From a virus: 34,725 nucleotides of DNA. The stretch is from the IMG/VR virus record IMGVR_UViG_3300029922_000199, positions 1 to 34,725 of that record. One strand, given 5' to 3'. The notes below the pieces were generated by a model that searched no databases, had not been told where the DNA came from, and saw only the letters and a program-made list of their open reading frames with translations. Numbering within the stretch: the first letter of the stretch is position 1; every line of letters begins with the position of its first letter. Shown here one piece after another: positions 6,191 through 13,191 of this stretch. Position numbers and translations under genes: made by a program.

Positions 6191-6424
6191 TCAACTCTCA
6201 TGTTCATCCGCCTCCCAAATAATATTACAAGTATAGCATACTTTTAATTCACGCGGTCTATTTTTCGACCAGTCGGTGACGGATTCGACGTAACAAGTAT
6301 TCGGACTAGTAAACTTCGGATCAGAGTACTTCATCCTATTCAGCGCATGGTATCGAAACGCCTCCGGCACCATTTCACGCCATTCACTCACTTTTCCGCA
6401 GTCAATGGGTTCTTGAGTGGTCAC
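6191..6424 (-). CDS. hypothetical protein with C-terminal CxxC, 77 aa
   Basis: The C-terminal segment KVCYTCNIIWEADE has one CxxC pair, suggesting a rubredoxin-like or half zinc knuckle. The rest is charged and helical. The start overlaps the upstream stop (ATGA at 6421-6424). Function unknown. Confidence 0.7.
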   Translation of the reverse strand: MTTQEPIDCGKVSEWREMVPEAFRYHALNRMKYSDPKFTSPNTCYVESVTDWSKNRPRELKVCYTCNIIWEADEHES

Positions 6425-6783
6425 TTCCCCTCCGTGCGGCTGGTGAGGAGGGCGTGGAGTTCCCTCGCCAGCATTTCCCCTGTCCAGTATCCCTTGTCAG
6501 CGGACCGAAGCAAGGCTTCCAGCTCCTCCCGACTCACCACGGCGCTAGGTTGTACAGGGGCGACGAGACGGCGAAGGTCGGAGAGCTTGACCCATTCCCC
6601 GTCAGGGGCCTTAGTAGCTCTGTCCGTCCATTGTGTCCACCGTTCCACCCCCTCCAGACTCACGGTCTCGGGAAGTGATCGGAGTTGTCTGATAATTTCG
6701 GCTGACTGATCAAGTGGAAGATATTCGAGATCGTCGATTACTCTTTCCATCAACTTCTTTGAAATCACAACGTCGTTACTCAT
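6421..6783 (-). CDS. hypothetical phage protein, 120 aa
   Basis: Helical charged protein, with EGVERWTQWTDR mid-way and WVKLSDLRRLV. Short phage proteins with an EW-V-LSDLRRL segment are common but have no assigned role. ATGA overlaps at both ends make it a coupled operon member. Confidence 0.7.
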   Translation of the reverse strand: MSNDVVISKKLMERVIDDLEYLPLDQSAEIIRQLRSLPETVSLEGVERWTQWTDRATKAPDGEWVKLSDLRRLVAPVQPSAVVSREELEALLRSADKGYWTGEMLARELHALLTSRTEGK

Positions 6784-7163
6784 GATTTCTCCTTAAGGGC
6801 TTCACCGATACTGCAATCCAATTGATGCAAGCCATTTCCTACTGTTAGCCGATCACGACCATTTGTCGGATATGCGCCACATTCTGGACAACAAAGCCAA
6901 GACTGGGACGCCGTACGACTTCCCCATTGCGCCCGTTCCAACGCACCGCGAAGCATGGTGATTATTTCAGCGTCCCGATTGTACTGAGCTTTGAAACCTT
7001 CGAGTTGCTTATTCGCCGTTTCCAGGTCAAGGCGGGTCTGGATCAGAAGCCCTAGAAAAAACTGGTCGCTTGGGTCTGGGTTACCTTCTGTAATAAGTTG
7101 AATACTTCTGCCGTTCGCCTCTGGCACAAGTCTATTCCAATCTTCCTTCGTCCACTCTTTCAT
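6780..7163 (-). CDS. hypothetical protein with C-terminal zinc-finger-like motif, 127 aa
   Basis: The N-terminal two thirds look helical, possibly coiled coil (residues 40-80). The C-terminal part has SWLCCPECGAYP and later HQLDC, a plausible zinc site. This helix plus Cys-motif arrangement is common in Ead/Ea22-type phage accessory proteins; the assignment is tentative. Coupled to neighbours through ATGA overlaps. Confidence 0.7.
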   Translation of the reverse strand: MKEWTKEDWNRLVPEANGRSIQLITEGNPDPSDQFFLGLLIQTRLDLETANKQLEGFKAQYNRDAEIITMLRGALERAQWGSRTASQSWLCCPECGAYPTNGRDRLTVGNGLHQLDCSIGEALKEKS

Positions 7164-7381
7164 TTCATACCTCCAAAAACAACATTATCCGGCCACCCAG
7201 TATTCAATTCCTGCAAAGAAGCCATCCAAACATCAGCACTGACAACCGCATGGGAACGACAATCGGAATTAGGACACTCAATCCCCACCACTTCAATTAG
7301 TCCCCGCCCGTTCATTACGCCCTGAGTTCCGAGATAGCGCATGGGGGCTTGGCAGGATTTACAGAGGATGGGGTTAGGCAT
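7160..7381 (-). CDS. Lar-like/zinc-ribbon small protein, 73 aa
   Basis: Has CKSC near residue 7-10 and CPNSDC near 36-41, a four-Cys zinc-ribbon layout like that of restriction-alleviation (Lar)-type small phage proteins. Sequence beyond the Cys pairs does not settle the family. Its ATG overlaps the upstream TAA (TAATG). Confidence 0.65.
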   Translation of the reverse strand: MPNPILCKSCQAPMRYLGTQGVMNGRGLIEVVGIECPNSDCRSHAVVSADVWMASLQELNTGWPDNVVFGGMK

Positions 7382-7569
7382 TATTGCAACCTGTAAATAG
7401 TATTCTTTGTTTCGGCAATGCCACGAACAAAGTCAATCTTTTCAATCATTGAAGTTCTAACAACCTCACCATTGTCAAAGCGTTCATCATTAATGACGCT
7501 TCCAATAAGTGAATACCAATCGCCACGATCCTCAATTTTCCAGTTTGTTAGTGTGCTAGTTCTTTTCAT
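7381..7569 (-). CDS. short phage protein with RTS-motif, 62 aa
   Basis: Pattern MKRTSTLTNW ... VVRTSMIEKIDF ... NTIYRL matches a recurrent small phage family of unknown function in which a repeated RTS and a terminal YRL are conserved. Strong GGAGGAGA ribosome binding site. It couples to the next gene by TAATG. Confidence 0.7.
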   Translation of the reverse strand: MKRTSTLTNWKIEDRGDWYSLIGSVINDERFDNGEVVRTSMIEKIDFVRGIAETKNTIYRLQ

Positions 7570-7592
7570 TCATCTCCTCCATAGCAATCTTA

Positions 7593-7967
7593 TCATTCAA
7601 AATCGTAACGATGAGCCCTTGATAGTTCGTCTGTTTTTTCTTCCCACACCTTAGCACTCACTGTTGAAAAACATTCTTTGCAAAGATATTCAGCGGGATC
7701 GCCGAAACTTTCTTCTACTTCTTCTGATCCTCTATTTTCATGACAAAGAGCGCAAACAAAAGAAGCCTTACCAGATTTTTCACATTCTATACAAATCTTT
7801 TGATTATTCTTTTTTGAGTGTGATGAAAAAACAATCCCTTGCTTCTTCATTTGAGATTCTTGGTTGTCTCCAATATAGTATGGAAATAGTCCGTTATTGG
7901 CCTTAATCATCATCGGCCTTTTACAGCAAGCGCATTCCTCAACCTTTAATTCAAATACTTTGGTCAT
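7593..7967 (-). CDS. multi-CxxC zinc-binding protein, 124 aa
   Basis: Four Cys pairs are visible: CACCKRP near 12-15, CIECEKS near 58-61, CALCHEN near 72-75 and CKECFS near 96-99. They probably form two zinc sites. The role is unknown; such proteins often bind RNA polymerase or nucleic acid. It overlaps the upstream gene by 17 bases. Confidence 0.7.
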   Translation of the reverse strand: MTKVFELKVEECACCKRPMMIKANNGLFPYYIGDNQESQMKKQGIVFSSHSKKNNQKICIECEKSGKASFVCALCHENRGSEEVEESFGDPAEYLCKECFSTVSAKVWEEKTDELSRAHRYDFE

Positions 7968-8241
7968 TCATTTCCTCCATTGCCTTCTCATGATTATTCA
8001 ATCTAATCCACTCATTAGCCGTGCCCAAATGAAGGTAACCACAATGACGACACAAGTAAATCTCAAGCCCCGTACAATCCACCGTGCGCCACATATCAAT
8101 CAAAACTTTCCTTGCTTTATTTGGTGCTCCGTATTTCAACTTTCCAGTTACGCACTTCTCGGCCTTGTTGTAATGAAGGAATTGACCGTTGGGGTCGTGG
8201 GATTGTTTTTGTTTTCTGGGTGTGCCTTGGTAGCGGGGCAT
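7951..8241 (-). CDS. zinc-knuckle phage protein (YxCxxCGxxHxG), 96 aa
   Basis: Contains YLCRHCGYLHLGT near residues 62-74, a C-x2-C-x3-H knuckle that recurs in short phage proteins, preceded by a basic N-terminus. Probably nucleic-acid binding, by analogy only. Weak ribosome binding site; likely translated by coupling from the gene at 8245-8454. Confidence 0.7.
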   Translation of the reverse strand: MPRYQGTPRKQKQSHDPNGQFLHYNKAEKCVTGKLKYGAPNKARKVLIDMWRTVDCTGLEIYLCRHCGYLHLGTANEWIRLNNHEKAMEEMNDQSI

Positions 8242-8244
8242 TTA

Positions 8245-8454
8245 TTACCATTCTTCTCTTTGACGGTATTTATCAAATGTTCCAAGCATATCATCCATAT
8301 CACAAAACATTTCCCCTGTGATTTGGTTGACGCAAGACTCGGGACTTAATTCTGCAAAACAGTTATGCTGTAGATTTTTTCTATGAACAATAATCATGTC
8401 CACAATCTCTTTAATAAACTTGTCTCTAATATCAATCCTATCCAGATCCCTCAT
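8245..8454 (-). CDS. hypothetical phage protein, 69 aa
   Basis: Helical product starting MRDLDRIDIRDKFIKEIVDM. No domain recognised. AAGGGGGTGGG precedes the ATG, immediately after the U-run of the terminator-like hairpin at 8468-8494, so its expression may depend on read-through. Confidence 0.7.
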   Translation of the reverse strand: MRDLDRIDIRDKFIKEIVDMIIVHRKNLQHNCFAELSPESCVNQITGEMFCDMDDMLGTFDKYRQREEW

Positions 8455-8467
8455 ATACCCACCCCCT

Positions 8468-8494
8468 TAAAAACCATACCCCATGATTGTGGGG
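8468..8494 (-). terminator. intrinsic terminator/attenuator inside the small-gene operon
   Basis: On the minus strand CCCCA (8494-8490) pairs with TGGGG (8483-8479) around a 6-base loop, with a T-run at 8473-8469. It lies between the first gene of the operon and the next ribosome binding site, so it probably gives partial termination. Confidence 0.6.
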
Positions 8495-8497
8495 AGG

Positions 8498-8806
8498 TTA
8501 AATACCAGCATCATCCAGCATCTTGTCTATATCTTCCCAGTCTTCGTCTGTCTTAACACAGTTTTCAGGTTCAATTTCCAATTCGATCAATTCAATATGA
8601 CCGTTGCACATAAAAACTGTTTTACATTTAGGACATTTCACATAATAAACAAACTCGTCATCAATGTGGAAATGAAGTCCGCACTTGCAATGTACATCCA
8701 TGCAAACGTTAGTACCCTTCCATTGAATCCATCCATGGGGCTTCCCCTCTTGTGTGTCTTGGATTTTCCAAGCATCGTCTTTCGTCTTAGATTTCTTACC
8801 ATTCAT
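8498..8806 (-). CDS. zinc-ribbon protein, 102 aa
   Basis: Two Cys clusters, CKCGLHFHID and CPKCKTVFMC, form a probable zinc ribbon in the middle, flanked by a Lys-rich N-terminus and an acidic C-terminus. First gene after the promoter at 8826-8854, with an extremely strong GGGGGAGGGGGTG ribosome binding site. Function unknown. Confidence 0.75.
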   Translation of the reverse strand: MNGKKSKTKDDAWKIQDTQEGKPHGWIQWKGTNVCMDVHCKCGLHFHIDDEFVYYVKCPKCKTVFMCNGHIELIELEIEPENCVKTDEDWEDIDKMLDDAGI

Positions 8807-8825
8807 AATTCACCCCCTCCCCCAA

Positions 8826-8854
8826 ACACTATCCCACAATACCAATCCTGTCAA
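8826..8854 (-). promoter_or_regulatory. sigma70-type promoter (TTGACA-N17-TAGTGT), leftward
   Basis: Minus-strand TTGACA 8854-8849, a 17-base spacer and TAGTGT 8831-8826. It starts the long small-gene operon that ends with terS. The stretch between it and the gene end at 8964 shows nothing else I can support. Confidence 0.8.
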
Positions 8855-8963
8855 CCGGAAATCGTGGGAAAATTGATATGCCACCAAACAAGCGAGGAGT
8901 GGCCTAGAATCGCCCGGTTTGAAAGTTGGTGAGTTCCACGGGTTACGATTATCGGATAGACCG

Positions 8964-9236
8964 CTATGGCTTGGCATGGCCCTCCAGCCAAGATCCGGTT
9001 CTTCGTTTGGCATCCTTCTGGTAAAGCTCAAGCATTCTTCGGGTTCTTTTGATCGGTGGGGATGGCTTGACGTAGTTCTGCCCCTCGAAACCAGCCCGAC
9101 CACGTGCAAGCCGATCCTCGAACTCATAGACATACTGCGAACACTCGGCGGCGAATACCAGATCGTGTTCGTCTATTTCGCGTTTTATGGATTCTAGGAG
9201 TTCCTTCCATTCGGTTTCCTTGTCGAGACTATCCAC
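8964..9236 (-). CDS. hypothetical phage protein, 90 aa
   Basis: Charged helical protein; residues 1-45 may form a helical hairpin, and the C-terminus is basic (IKRTRRMLELYQKDAKRR). It starts at GTG 9236, overlapping the end of the dnaC-like gene by 8 bases. Last gene of the replication operon; a replication accessory role is inferred from position only. Confidence 0.65.
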   Translation of the reverse strand: MDSLDKETEWKELLESIKREIDEHDLVFAAECSQYVYEFEDRLARGRAGFEGQNYVKPSPPIKRTRRMLELYQKDAKRRTGSWLEGHAKP

Positions 9237-10011
9237 GGCGCGAGGTCCAATTCATAGAAAGTATTTCCCCCGATTCATCGCGGAACCTGTCAATGATAGC
9301 TTCGCCCAAAAACGCCGCAACCTGATCCGAATCAAGATTGGTAATGAGAAGGGTTGGTTTCATAGCGTTATACCTTTCATTGATTAAATCAAAGAAATAA
9401 AGTCTTTCCGAATCACTGTCAAACTGTCTTCCAATTTCGTCCAGAACTAGAAGGTCAACACGGGAATACTTATTTCTAATCTGACTTTCTGAATACTCGC
9501 TATTCTTCCTGTAGCTTTCCTTGATCTTTTCGGTGTACCCCTTAGCGGTGATAAATTGAGCCGTTCCATGATCGTTAATCAGGTCATTGACAATACCGCA
9601 AGAAACCCATGTCTTGCCCGTTCCATACGCACCTTGAATGATAACCGAAGGACAATCTCGGGACAGTATATTGCCAAACCAATTCAAAAGCTGTTTATGA
9701 ATTGTTTCCTGTTCAGTATTGTCGGGAGTCCACGAACGCAATGAAGCTGTTATGTATCTTTCTGGAATACCAGAAGATCGTTTTAGTTTTTCAACTTCTA
9801 TCAATCTTTCATTGTATTCCCTGAGTTTATTTTCAGCTTCGATGGCGTCAAGTCTAGATTCTTCTTCGGGTGTAATAGCTCTAGATTCCATTTCCGCTAA
9901 GATTGCGGCAATAGCTTCCTTTTTCCTGAGTTCTTCCGATTCCCGTTCCCGTTCTAGAATCTCGGCACGTTTGGCCATTGAAGATTCAATTTGTTCGATA
10001 AGCTCACTCAT
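9229..10011 (-). CDS. DnaC-like helicase loader (AAA+ ATPase)
   Basis: Loads the replicative DnaB-type helicase at the phage origin. After a coiled N-terminal region (residues 1-80) it has Walker A GAYGTGKT (127-134), Walker B LLVLDEIG (187-194) and a C-terminal sensor segment ITNLDSDQ followed by IDRFRD. The 260 aa length matches the DnaC/IstB-like family. It overlaps the upstream initiator by ATGA, the classic initiator plus loader arrangement of phages that recruit the host helicase; no phage helicase is visible. Confidence 0.9.
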   Translation of the reverse strand: MSELIEQIESSMAKRAEILERERESEELRKKEAIAAILAEMESRAITPEEESRLDAIEAENKLREYNERLIEVEKLKRSSGIPERYITASLRSWTPDNTEQETIHKQLLNWFGNILSRDCPSVIIQGAYGTGKTWVSCGIVNDLINDHGTAQFITAKGYTEKIKESYRKNSEYSESQIRNKYSRVDLLVLDEIGRQFDSDSERLYFFDLINERYNAMKPTLLITNLDSDQVAAFLGEAIIDRFRDESGEILSMNWTSRRG

Positions 10012-10814
10012 ATTTTCCTCACTGACGCTCCGGGTTTGGTTGGATCGTATTTCCCGGCGGCGGGTTCTTCTCGTTTGGGTTTGAATTTATTGCCGACTAA
10101 CTGAGAGAGTAACATATCCATTTTTTCCCTTAGTTTTGATCCGCACAAAATCCTCGCTTGCCAGAAACCATCTGACTGAGCATATTCAATGGCCCTTTTA
10201 ACTGATTCTATGTCTCGACCATCAATTCTCACAATTTTATCAATATCAGATGCCCACGTCTGCAATGTTTTCTCTATTCCATTTTTACCAAGAAAATCCG
10301 GTTGCCATTTCAGATGTTCGGTATAGAGAAGTTTAGCCATGATAAAAGGAGGGTCATTTTCATTGAACGTCGGACGAGCTTTTTCTTTTGTCTGTATAGA
10401 CAAAGGTGAAGGTGAAGGTGAAGAGGATACCGTTGGCATATCCGAACGCAATGCGAACGCATCGGGAACGGATGTGCTATCATTGATGGGTTTTGGCCAT
10501 CTTGAACGTGCTGACTCAGCGGCCTTCTGTGATTTCTCGTTAGCCCTGTCAATCTCATAATTCATTCTGTCATTGATAATTAAGTCACCTTCCACACGGA
10601 AGAACCGCATAACGGAAGGCTTCACTTTTCGCCATTCCCTTTCTGAGATTCTAAGTATCTTTGACAGTTTTTTGTCGTCATTTGGCAAAGGCTCTTGACG
10701 GTTCCAATATGAAAATAAAAGCAATAAATAAGCCCCGTTTTCTTCAAGATTTAGGTCTTCCGTGTCTCGGATGTAGTCCAGGGTGTACATTGCAAGGAAG
10801 GGTCTGTTAGCCAT
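10008..10814 (-). CDS. DUF1376-type replication initiation protein
   Basis: The N-terminal 100 residues (FLAMYTLDYIRDTEDLNLEE, then GAYLLLLFSYWNR) match the winged-helix DUF1376 domain found in phage replication proteins beside DnaC-like loaders. A Ser/Pro-rich linker (PTVSSSPSPSPLS) precedes a C-terminal domain with the WQARIL segment typical of these proteins. The start overlaps the upstream TAA (TAATG). The linker-coding DNA holds three GGTGAA repeats that could be part of an origin. Confidence 0.85.
   Translation of the reverse strand: MANRPFLAMYTLDYIRDTEDLNLEENGAYLLLLFSYWNRQEPLPNDDKKLSKILRISEREWRKVKPSVMRFFRVEGDLIINDRMNYEIDRANEKSQKAAESARSRWPKPINDSTSVPDAFALRSDMPTVSSSPSPSPLSIQTKEKARPTFNENDPPFIMAKLLYTEHLKWQPDFLGKNGIEKTLQTWASDIDKIVRIDGRDIESVKRAIEYAQSDGFWQARILCGSKLREKMDMLLSQLVGNKFKPKREEPAAGKYDPTKPGASVRKI
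10405..10422 (+). repeat. three tandem GGTGAA hexamers inside the initiator gene
   Basis: Three exact copies in a row, preceded by the inverted repeat GTCT/AGAC at 10390-10401. They encode part of the Ser/Pro linker on the opposite strand. Lambdoid phages keep origin iterons inside the initiator gene, so an origin is possible, but low-complexity coding sequence explains it equally well. Confidence 0.35.
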
Positions 10815-11116
10815 TATCTGGCCCTCTTGAGAAACTTAACCGCTGATTCAAATGGGACATCAAAAAACTCATATCTGAGTCGGCACTCCTTGAAAAAATC
10901 ATGAGCCTTCCTTTCCAGCCCGCGACAATCTTCTGTTGGTTTATAGAAAAATCTAGTTATTGGAGATGCGCTCATCCTTTCTATAGTTTTGTGTCTGGCC
11001 TCACTCTTTGACATTCCTATTTTTATTACACCGTTCTCAAACTCAAGGACGTATGCGAATCCTTTTACCATTTGGCAGTATTCGATCCACGCGTCATCAT
11101 CATAGTCATAGTCCAT
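10814..11116 (-). CDS. T5orf172/MUG113-type GIY-YIG-superfamily protein, 100 aa
   Basis: FAYVLEFENGVIKIGMS (about residues 20-36) followed by ERMSASPI and a C-terminal EFFDVPF is the signature of the T5orf172/MUG113 branch of GIY-YIG-like domains. The chemistry of phage members is not well defined. ATG 11116 comes one base after the TAA of the upstream gene and has GGTGGG upstream; the longer frame from 11182 would overlap that gene by 65 bases and is rejected. It is second in the replication operon. Confidence 0.75.
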   Translation of the reverse strand: MDYDYDDDAWIEYCQMVKGFAYVLEFENGVIKIGMSKSEARHKTIERMSASPITRFFYKPTEDCRGLERKAHDFFKECRLRYEFFDVPFESAVKFLKRAR

Positions 11117-11117
11117 A

Positions 11118-11294
11118 TTAGCCCACCAACTTCCACTTGGTCCTTTTGTTCCATGGTTTCTTCCTGGGTATCTTAGCCTCATCTAAAAGCTGGTAAAGGG
11201 CCATTACATGGATGTCAAGTTTCTTGCAAATCTCGGCCTGGGAAAGAGTTGAATACATTTCTTCAAGCTCTTCCTTGGTTAGCGTTCTGTCCAT
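11118..11294 (-). CDS. small helix-turn-helix protein, 58 aa
   Basis: Residues 5-40 (TKEELEEMYSTLSQAEICKK, then LDIHVMALYQLLDEAKI) form a clear HTH, followed by a basic tail (PRKKPWNKRTKWK). It is the first gene after the leftward promoter at 11318-11347, facing the recombination operon across divergent promoters, so it may be a local regulator of one or both. That role is inferred. Confidence 0.7.
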   Translation of the reverse strand: MDRTLTKEELEEMYSTLSQAEICKKLDIHVMALYQLLDEAKIPRKKPWNKRTKWKLVG

Positions 11295-11317
11295 AGGTTT
11301 TATTTCTCCGTTGTCAG

Positions 11318-11347
11318 ATTCTAAATCATAGCAAAAGATTCTGTCAA
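11318..11347 (-). promoter_or_regulatory. sigma70-type promoter (TTGACA-N18-TAGAAT), leftward
   Basis: Minus-strand TTGACA 11347-11342, an 18-base spacer and TAGAAT 11323-11318. Drives the replication operon; divergent from 11363-11391. Confidence 0.75.
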
Positions 11348-11362
11348 GTGTCCTTTTTCCGG

Positions 11363-11391
11363 TTGACAAGCCCAAAAGGACACTATACAAT
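11363..11391 (+). promoter_or_regulatory. sigma70-type promoter (TTGACA-N17-TACAAT), rightward
   Basis: TTGACA 11363-11368, a 17-base spacer and TACAAT 11386-11391. Drives the recombination operon. Its position shows that the ATG at 11417, not the upstream ATGs, is the translation start. Confidence 0.85.
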
Positions 11392-11416
11392 GCTAGGAAT
11401 GAAGGGAGGAGGGTAT

Positions 11417-12184
11417 ATGGACTGGGATAATGCACTTTTGATGGAACCGCCGAGCTTGCCGATGATGAGCTTGCTCTACGGTGACGCCAAGGTAGGCAAA
11501 ACAGAATTGGCCGCAACATGGCCCAAGCCGATTATCATGGCTTTTGAGAATCCGGGGCCAACGATTAGCGGTCGTAAAGACTTGAAAATCACGCCGTTGA
11601 TTTACAGTTTCGATGACGCTATCGGGTTTTTGACGTTTCTTTACAAGACGCCTAATCATGGGTTTGAAACATTGATTATCGAAACTATTACCAAAATGGA
11701 CAAGATGTTCCAAACTGAGGTAATCGCTTCCGATCCCAAAAAAGCGTCAAGCATCATGGCGGTTCACGGTGGATTTGGCAAAGGTTATGGAATCGTGGCC
11801 GAGATGCACGGAAGGATTTTGAAGGCTTGTGAGGCACTGCGCCGTGATCGTGGAATGAACATCGTTTTCGTGGCTCACGTCGATATTGGCAAGTTTTCCC
11901 CACCTGACGGTGAGACATACAACGTGTACCGTTTGGATATGCACGAGGATAGCGAGAAGCACTATGTCAATAATTCTGACATTATCGCCTTTCTTAGTCA
12001 GAAGACAATGACCCGCGAAGGCGAAGACGGAAAGACTAAGGTGGCCTCAACCGACCAGCGTATCTTGACTTGTAAGTCTTCGGCGGCTCATGTATCGGGC
12101 AATCGGTACGGAATTGTGGACGACATTGTTTTGGAGAAGGGTGTAAATCCACTTTTGAAGTATATGAGTTTTAACAGGAAATAG
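11417..12184 (+). CDS. Sak4-like RecA-fold ATPase (recombination)
   Basis: AAA_24/Sak4-type P-loop ATPase: Walker A GDAKVGKT (residues 22-29), Walker B ETLIIETI around 83-90, and a later VFVAHVDIG strand. Sak4-like proteins are short RecA-related recombinases that work with a phage single-strand binding protein. Consistent with this, a DUF669 SSB-like gene and a PD-(D/E)XK nuclease follow. The start at 11417 has GGGAGGAGGG upstream and lies after the promoter. Confidence 0.85.
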   Translation: MDWDNALLMEPPSLPMMSLLYGDAKVGKTELAATWPKPIIMAFENPGPTISGRKDLKITPLIYSFDDAIGFLTFLYKTPNHGFETLIIETITKMDKMFQTEVIASDPKKASSIMAVHGGFGKGYGIVAEMHGRILKACEALRRDRGMNIVFVAHVDIGKFSPPDGETYNVYRLDMHEDSEKHYVNNSDIIAFLSQKTMTREGEDGKTKVASTDQRILTCKSSAAHVSGNRYGIVDDIVLEKGVNPLLKYMSFNRK

Positions 12185-12192
12185 GGGGTATT

Positions 12193-12582
12193 ATGGCTTA
12201 TTCATATTGGGATGGGCGGGGTAACGCTACCGGATCTACGACAACAGGATATAGCTATACTGATGCTGGGTTTAGTAGTAATACCGATACGAAATGGTAT
12301 TATCCTATGTATACGTCAAGGAAGATTTTGGTTACACCGCCAAAGAATTGGACTGAAAAAGATGTTGATGATTATATTATACTTATCAACATCGAAACCA
12401 AAACTGGTTGGATTGTTACAATGGTTATTAATGGGGATGTTTTGATTGTTGATCCGACCATCGAAACAAGAACACTAAAGGATTTTAATCCTATTTTGAA
12501 AATTAATGCTTCAAAGGAAGATTCTGAAAAGATCGATGAGTTTTTCAAGACTCATAGTATTGAAGATGAGAAGGGGGCTTAG
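12193..12582 (+). CDS. hypothetical protein in the recombination operon, 129 aa
   Basis: The N-terminal 35 residues are Gly/Ser/Thr/Tyr-rich and low in complexity; the rest looks like an alpha/beta domain (KILVTPPKNWTEKD, TGWIVTMVINGD). No family is recognised. AGGGGGT precedes the ATG. It lies between the Sak4-like ATPase and the SSB-like gene. Confidence 0.75.
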   Translation: MAYSYWDGRGNATGSTTTGYSYTDAGFSSNTDTKWYYPMYTSRKILVTPPKNWTEKDVDDYIILINIETKTGWIVTMVINGDVLIVDPTIETRTLKDFNPILKINASKEDSEKIDEFFKTHSIEDEKGA

Positions 12583-12585
12583 TTT

Positions 12586-13104
12586 ATGGCCGTGTTTAAT
12601 GCTCAGGATTACCCGGAAGAAAAGCCGGAAAGTTTTGTAGTTCCGAAGGGTTTGTATGAACTCTATTTCTCTGAAAAGGAAATGAAGTTTTCAAACAATG
12701 GGACTCAGTATGTGAAATGCAAAGTCACAATGAACGAAGGTCCGCGCAAGGGTAAATACTTCTTTCATAATTTCTTTGTCTGGAATAGTGATCCCGCAAA
12801 GGAAAAGAAGGCTCGGTCCTGGCTTGGAAACTTCTTTCGTGCCGTTGGTATCGAATCTTTCGATATTGATGTTGAGGAAGAGTGGAATGTGATTTTGGGT
12901 AAACCGTTTAAAGGCGATGTTGATATTGATACTCAGCCTGGGTATGACCCCAAGAACGTCTTGCTCCCATGGGGTTTTCATTCCTTGACTCCTAAGTCCG
13001 TTTTGGAACAATCGAGCGCGGGTGTACCGCCTCAACCGGCCAAGAAGGATAAATCTTTCAATCCTTCCGATCCCAAGGCATACGAGGACGATATTCCATT
13101 TTGA
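12586..13104 (+). CDS. DUF669 single-stranded DNA-binding protein
   Basis: The 172 aa product matches DUF669 (VPKGLYELYFSEKEMKFSNN, TQYVKCKVTMNEGPRKGKYF), an OB-fold family that replaces SSB in many phages. The last residues are DDIPF, the same acidic tip that bacterial SSB uses to recruit repair and replication proteins, a strong hint that it can engage host SSB partners. It lies downstream of the Sak4-like ATPase, and the operon ends at the terminator 13126-13152. Confidence 0.88.
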   Translation: MAVFNAQDYPEEKPESFVVPKGLYELYFSEKEMKFSNNGTQYVKCKVTMNEGPRKGKYFFHNFFVWNSDPAKEKKARSWLGNFFRAVGIESFDIDVEEEWNVILGKPFKGDVDIDTQPGYDPKNVLLPWGFHSLTPKSVLEQSSAGVPPQPAKKDKSFNPSDPKAYEDDIPF

Positions 13105-13125
13105 CCACTGACTAACGATTTACAG

Positions 13126-13152
13126 CCCCGGCATTTTGTCGGGGTGTTTTTG
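13126..13152 (+). terminator. intrinsic terminator of the recombination operon
   Basis: CCCCGGCA (13126-13133) pairs with TGTCGGGG (13137-13144) with one G-U pair, followed by a T-rich tract. It separates the DUF669 gene from the inserted HNH gene. Confidence 0.8.
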
Positions 13153-13156
13153 TTCC

Positions 13157-13185
13157 TTTACATTATTTCCGTTTCATATTAAAAT
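13157..13185 (+). promoter_or_regulatory. promoter positioned for a leaderless HNH mRNA (TTTACA-N17-TAAAAT)
   Basis: TTTACA 13157-13162, a 17-base spacer and TAAAAT 13180-13185. Six bases separate the -10 box from the ATG at 13192, so transcription would begin at or next to the start codon. It begins just after the terminator T-run. Confidence 0.6.
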
Positions 13186-13191
13186 GGAAAA

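Noticed and set aside
7897-8349. 150-codon plus-strand frame, and the similar 149-codon frame at 8483-8932
   Set aside because: Antisense to well supported small leftward genes with zinc motifs and start/stop coupling; the products have no recognisable features.
911-8525. Repeated string CCAGCATCTTG at several places
   Set aside because: It occurs in different frames or short coding segments with no regular spacing; consistent with chance.
8810-9133. 107-codon minus frame
   Set aside because: Overlaps the end of the replication-operon gene at 8964-9236 and the promoter at 8826-8854; the composition is not protein-like.
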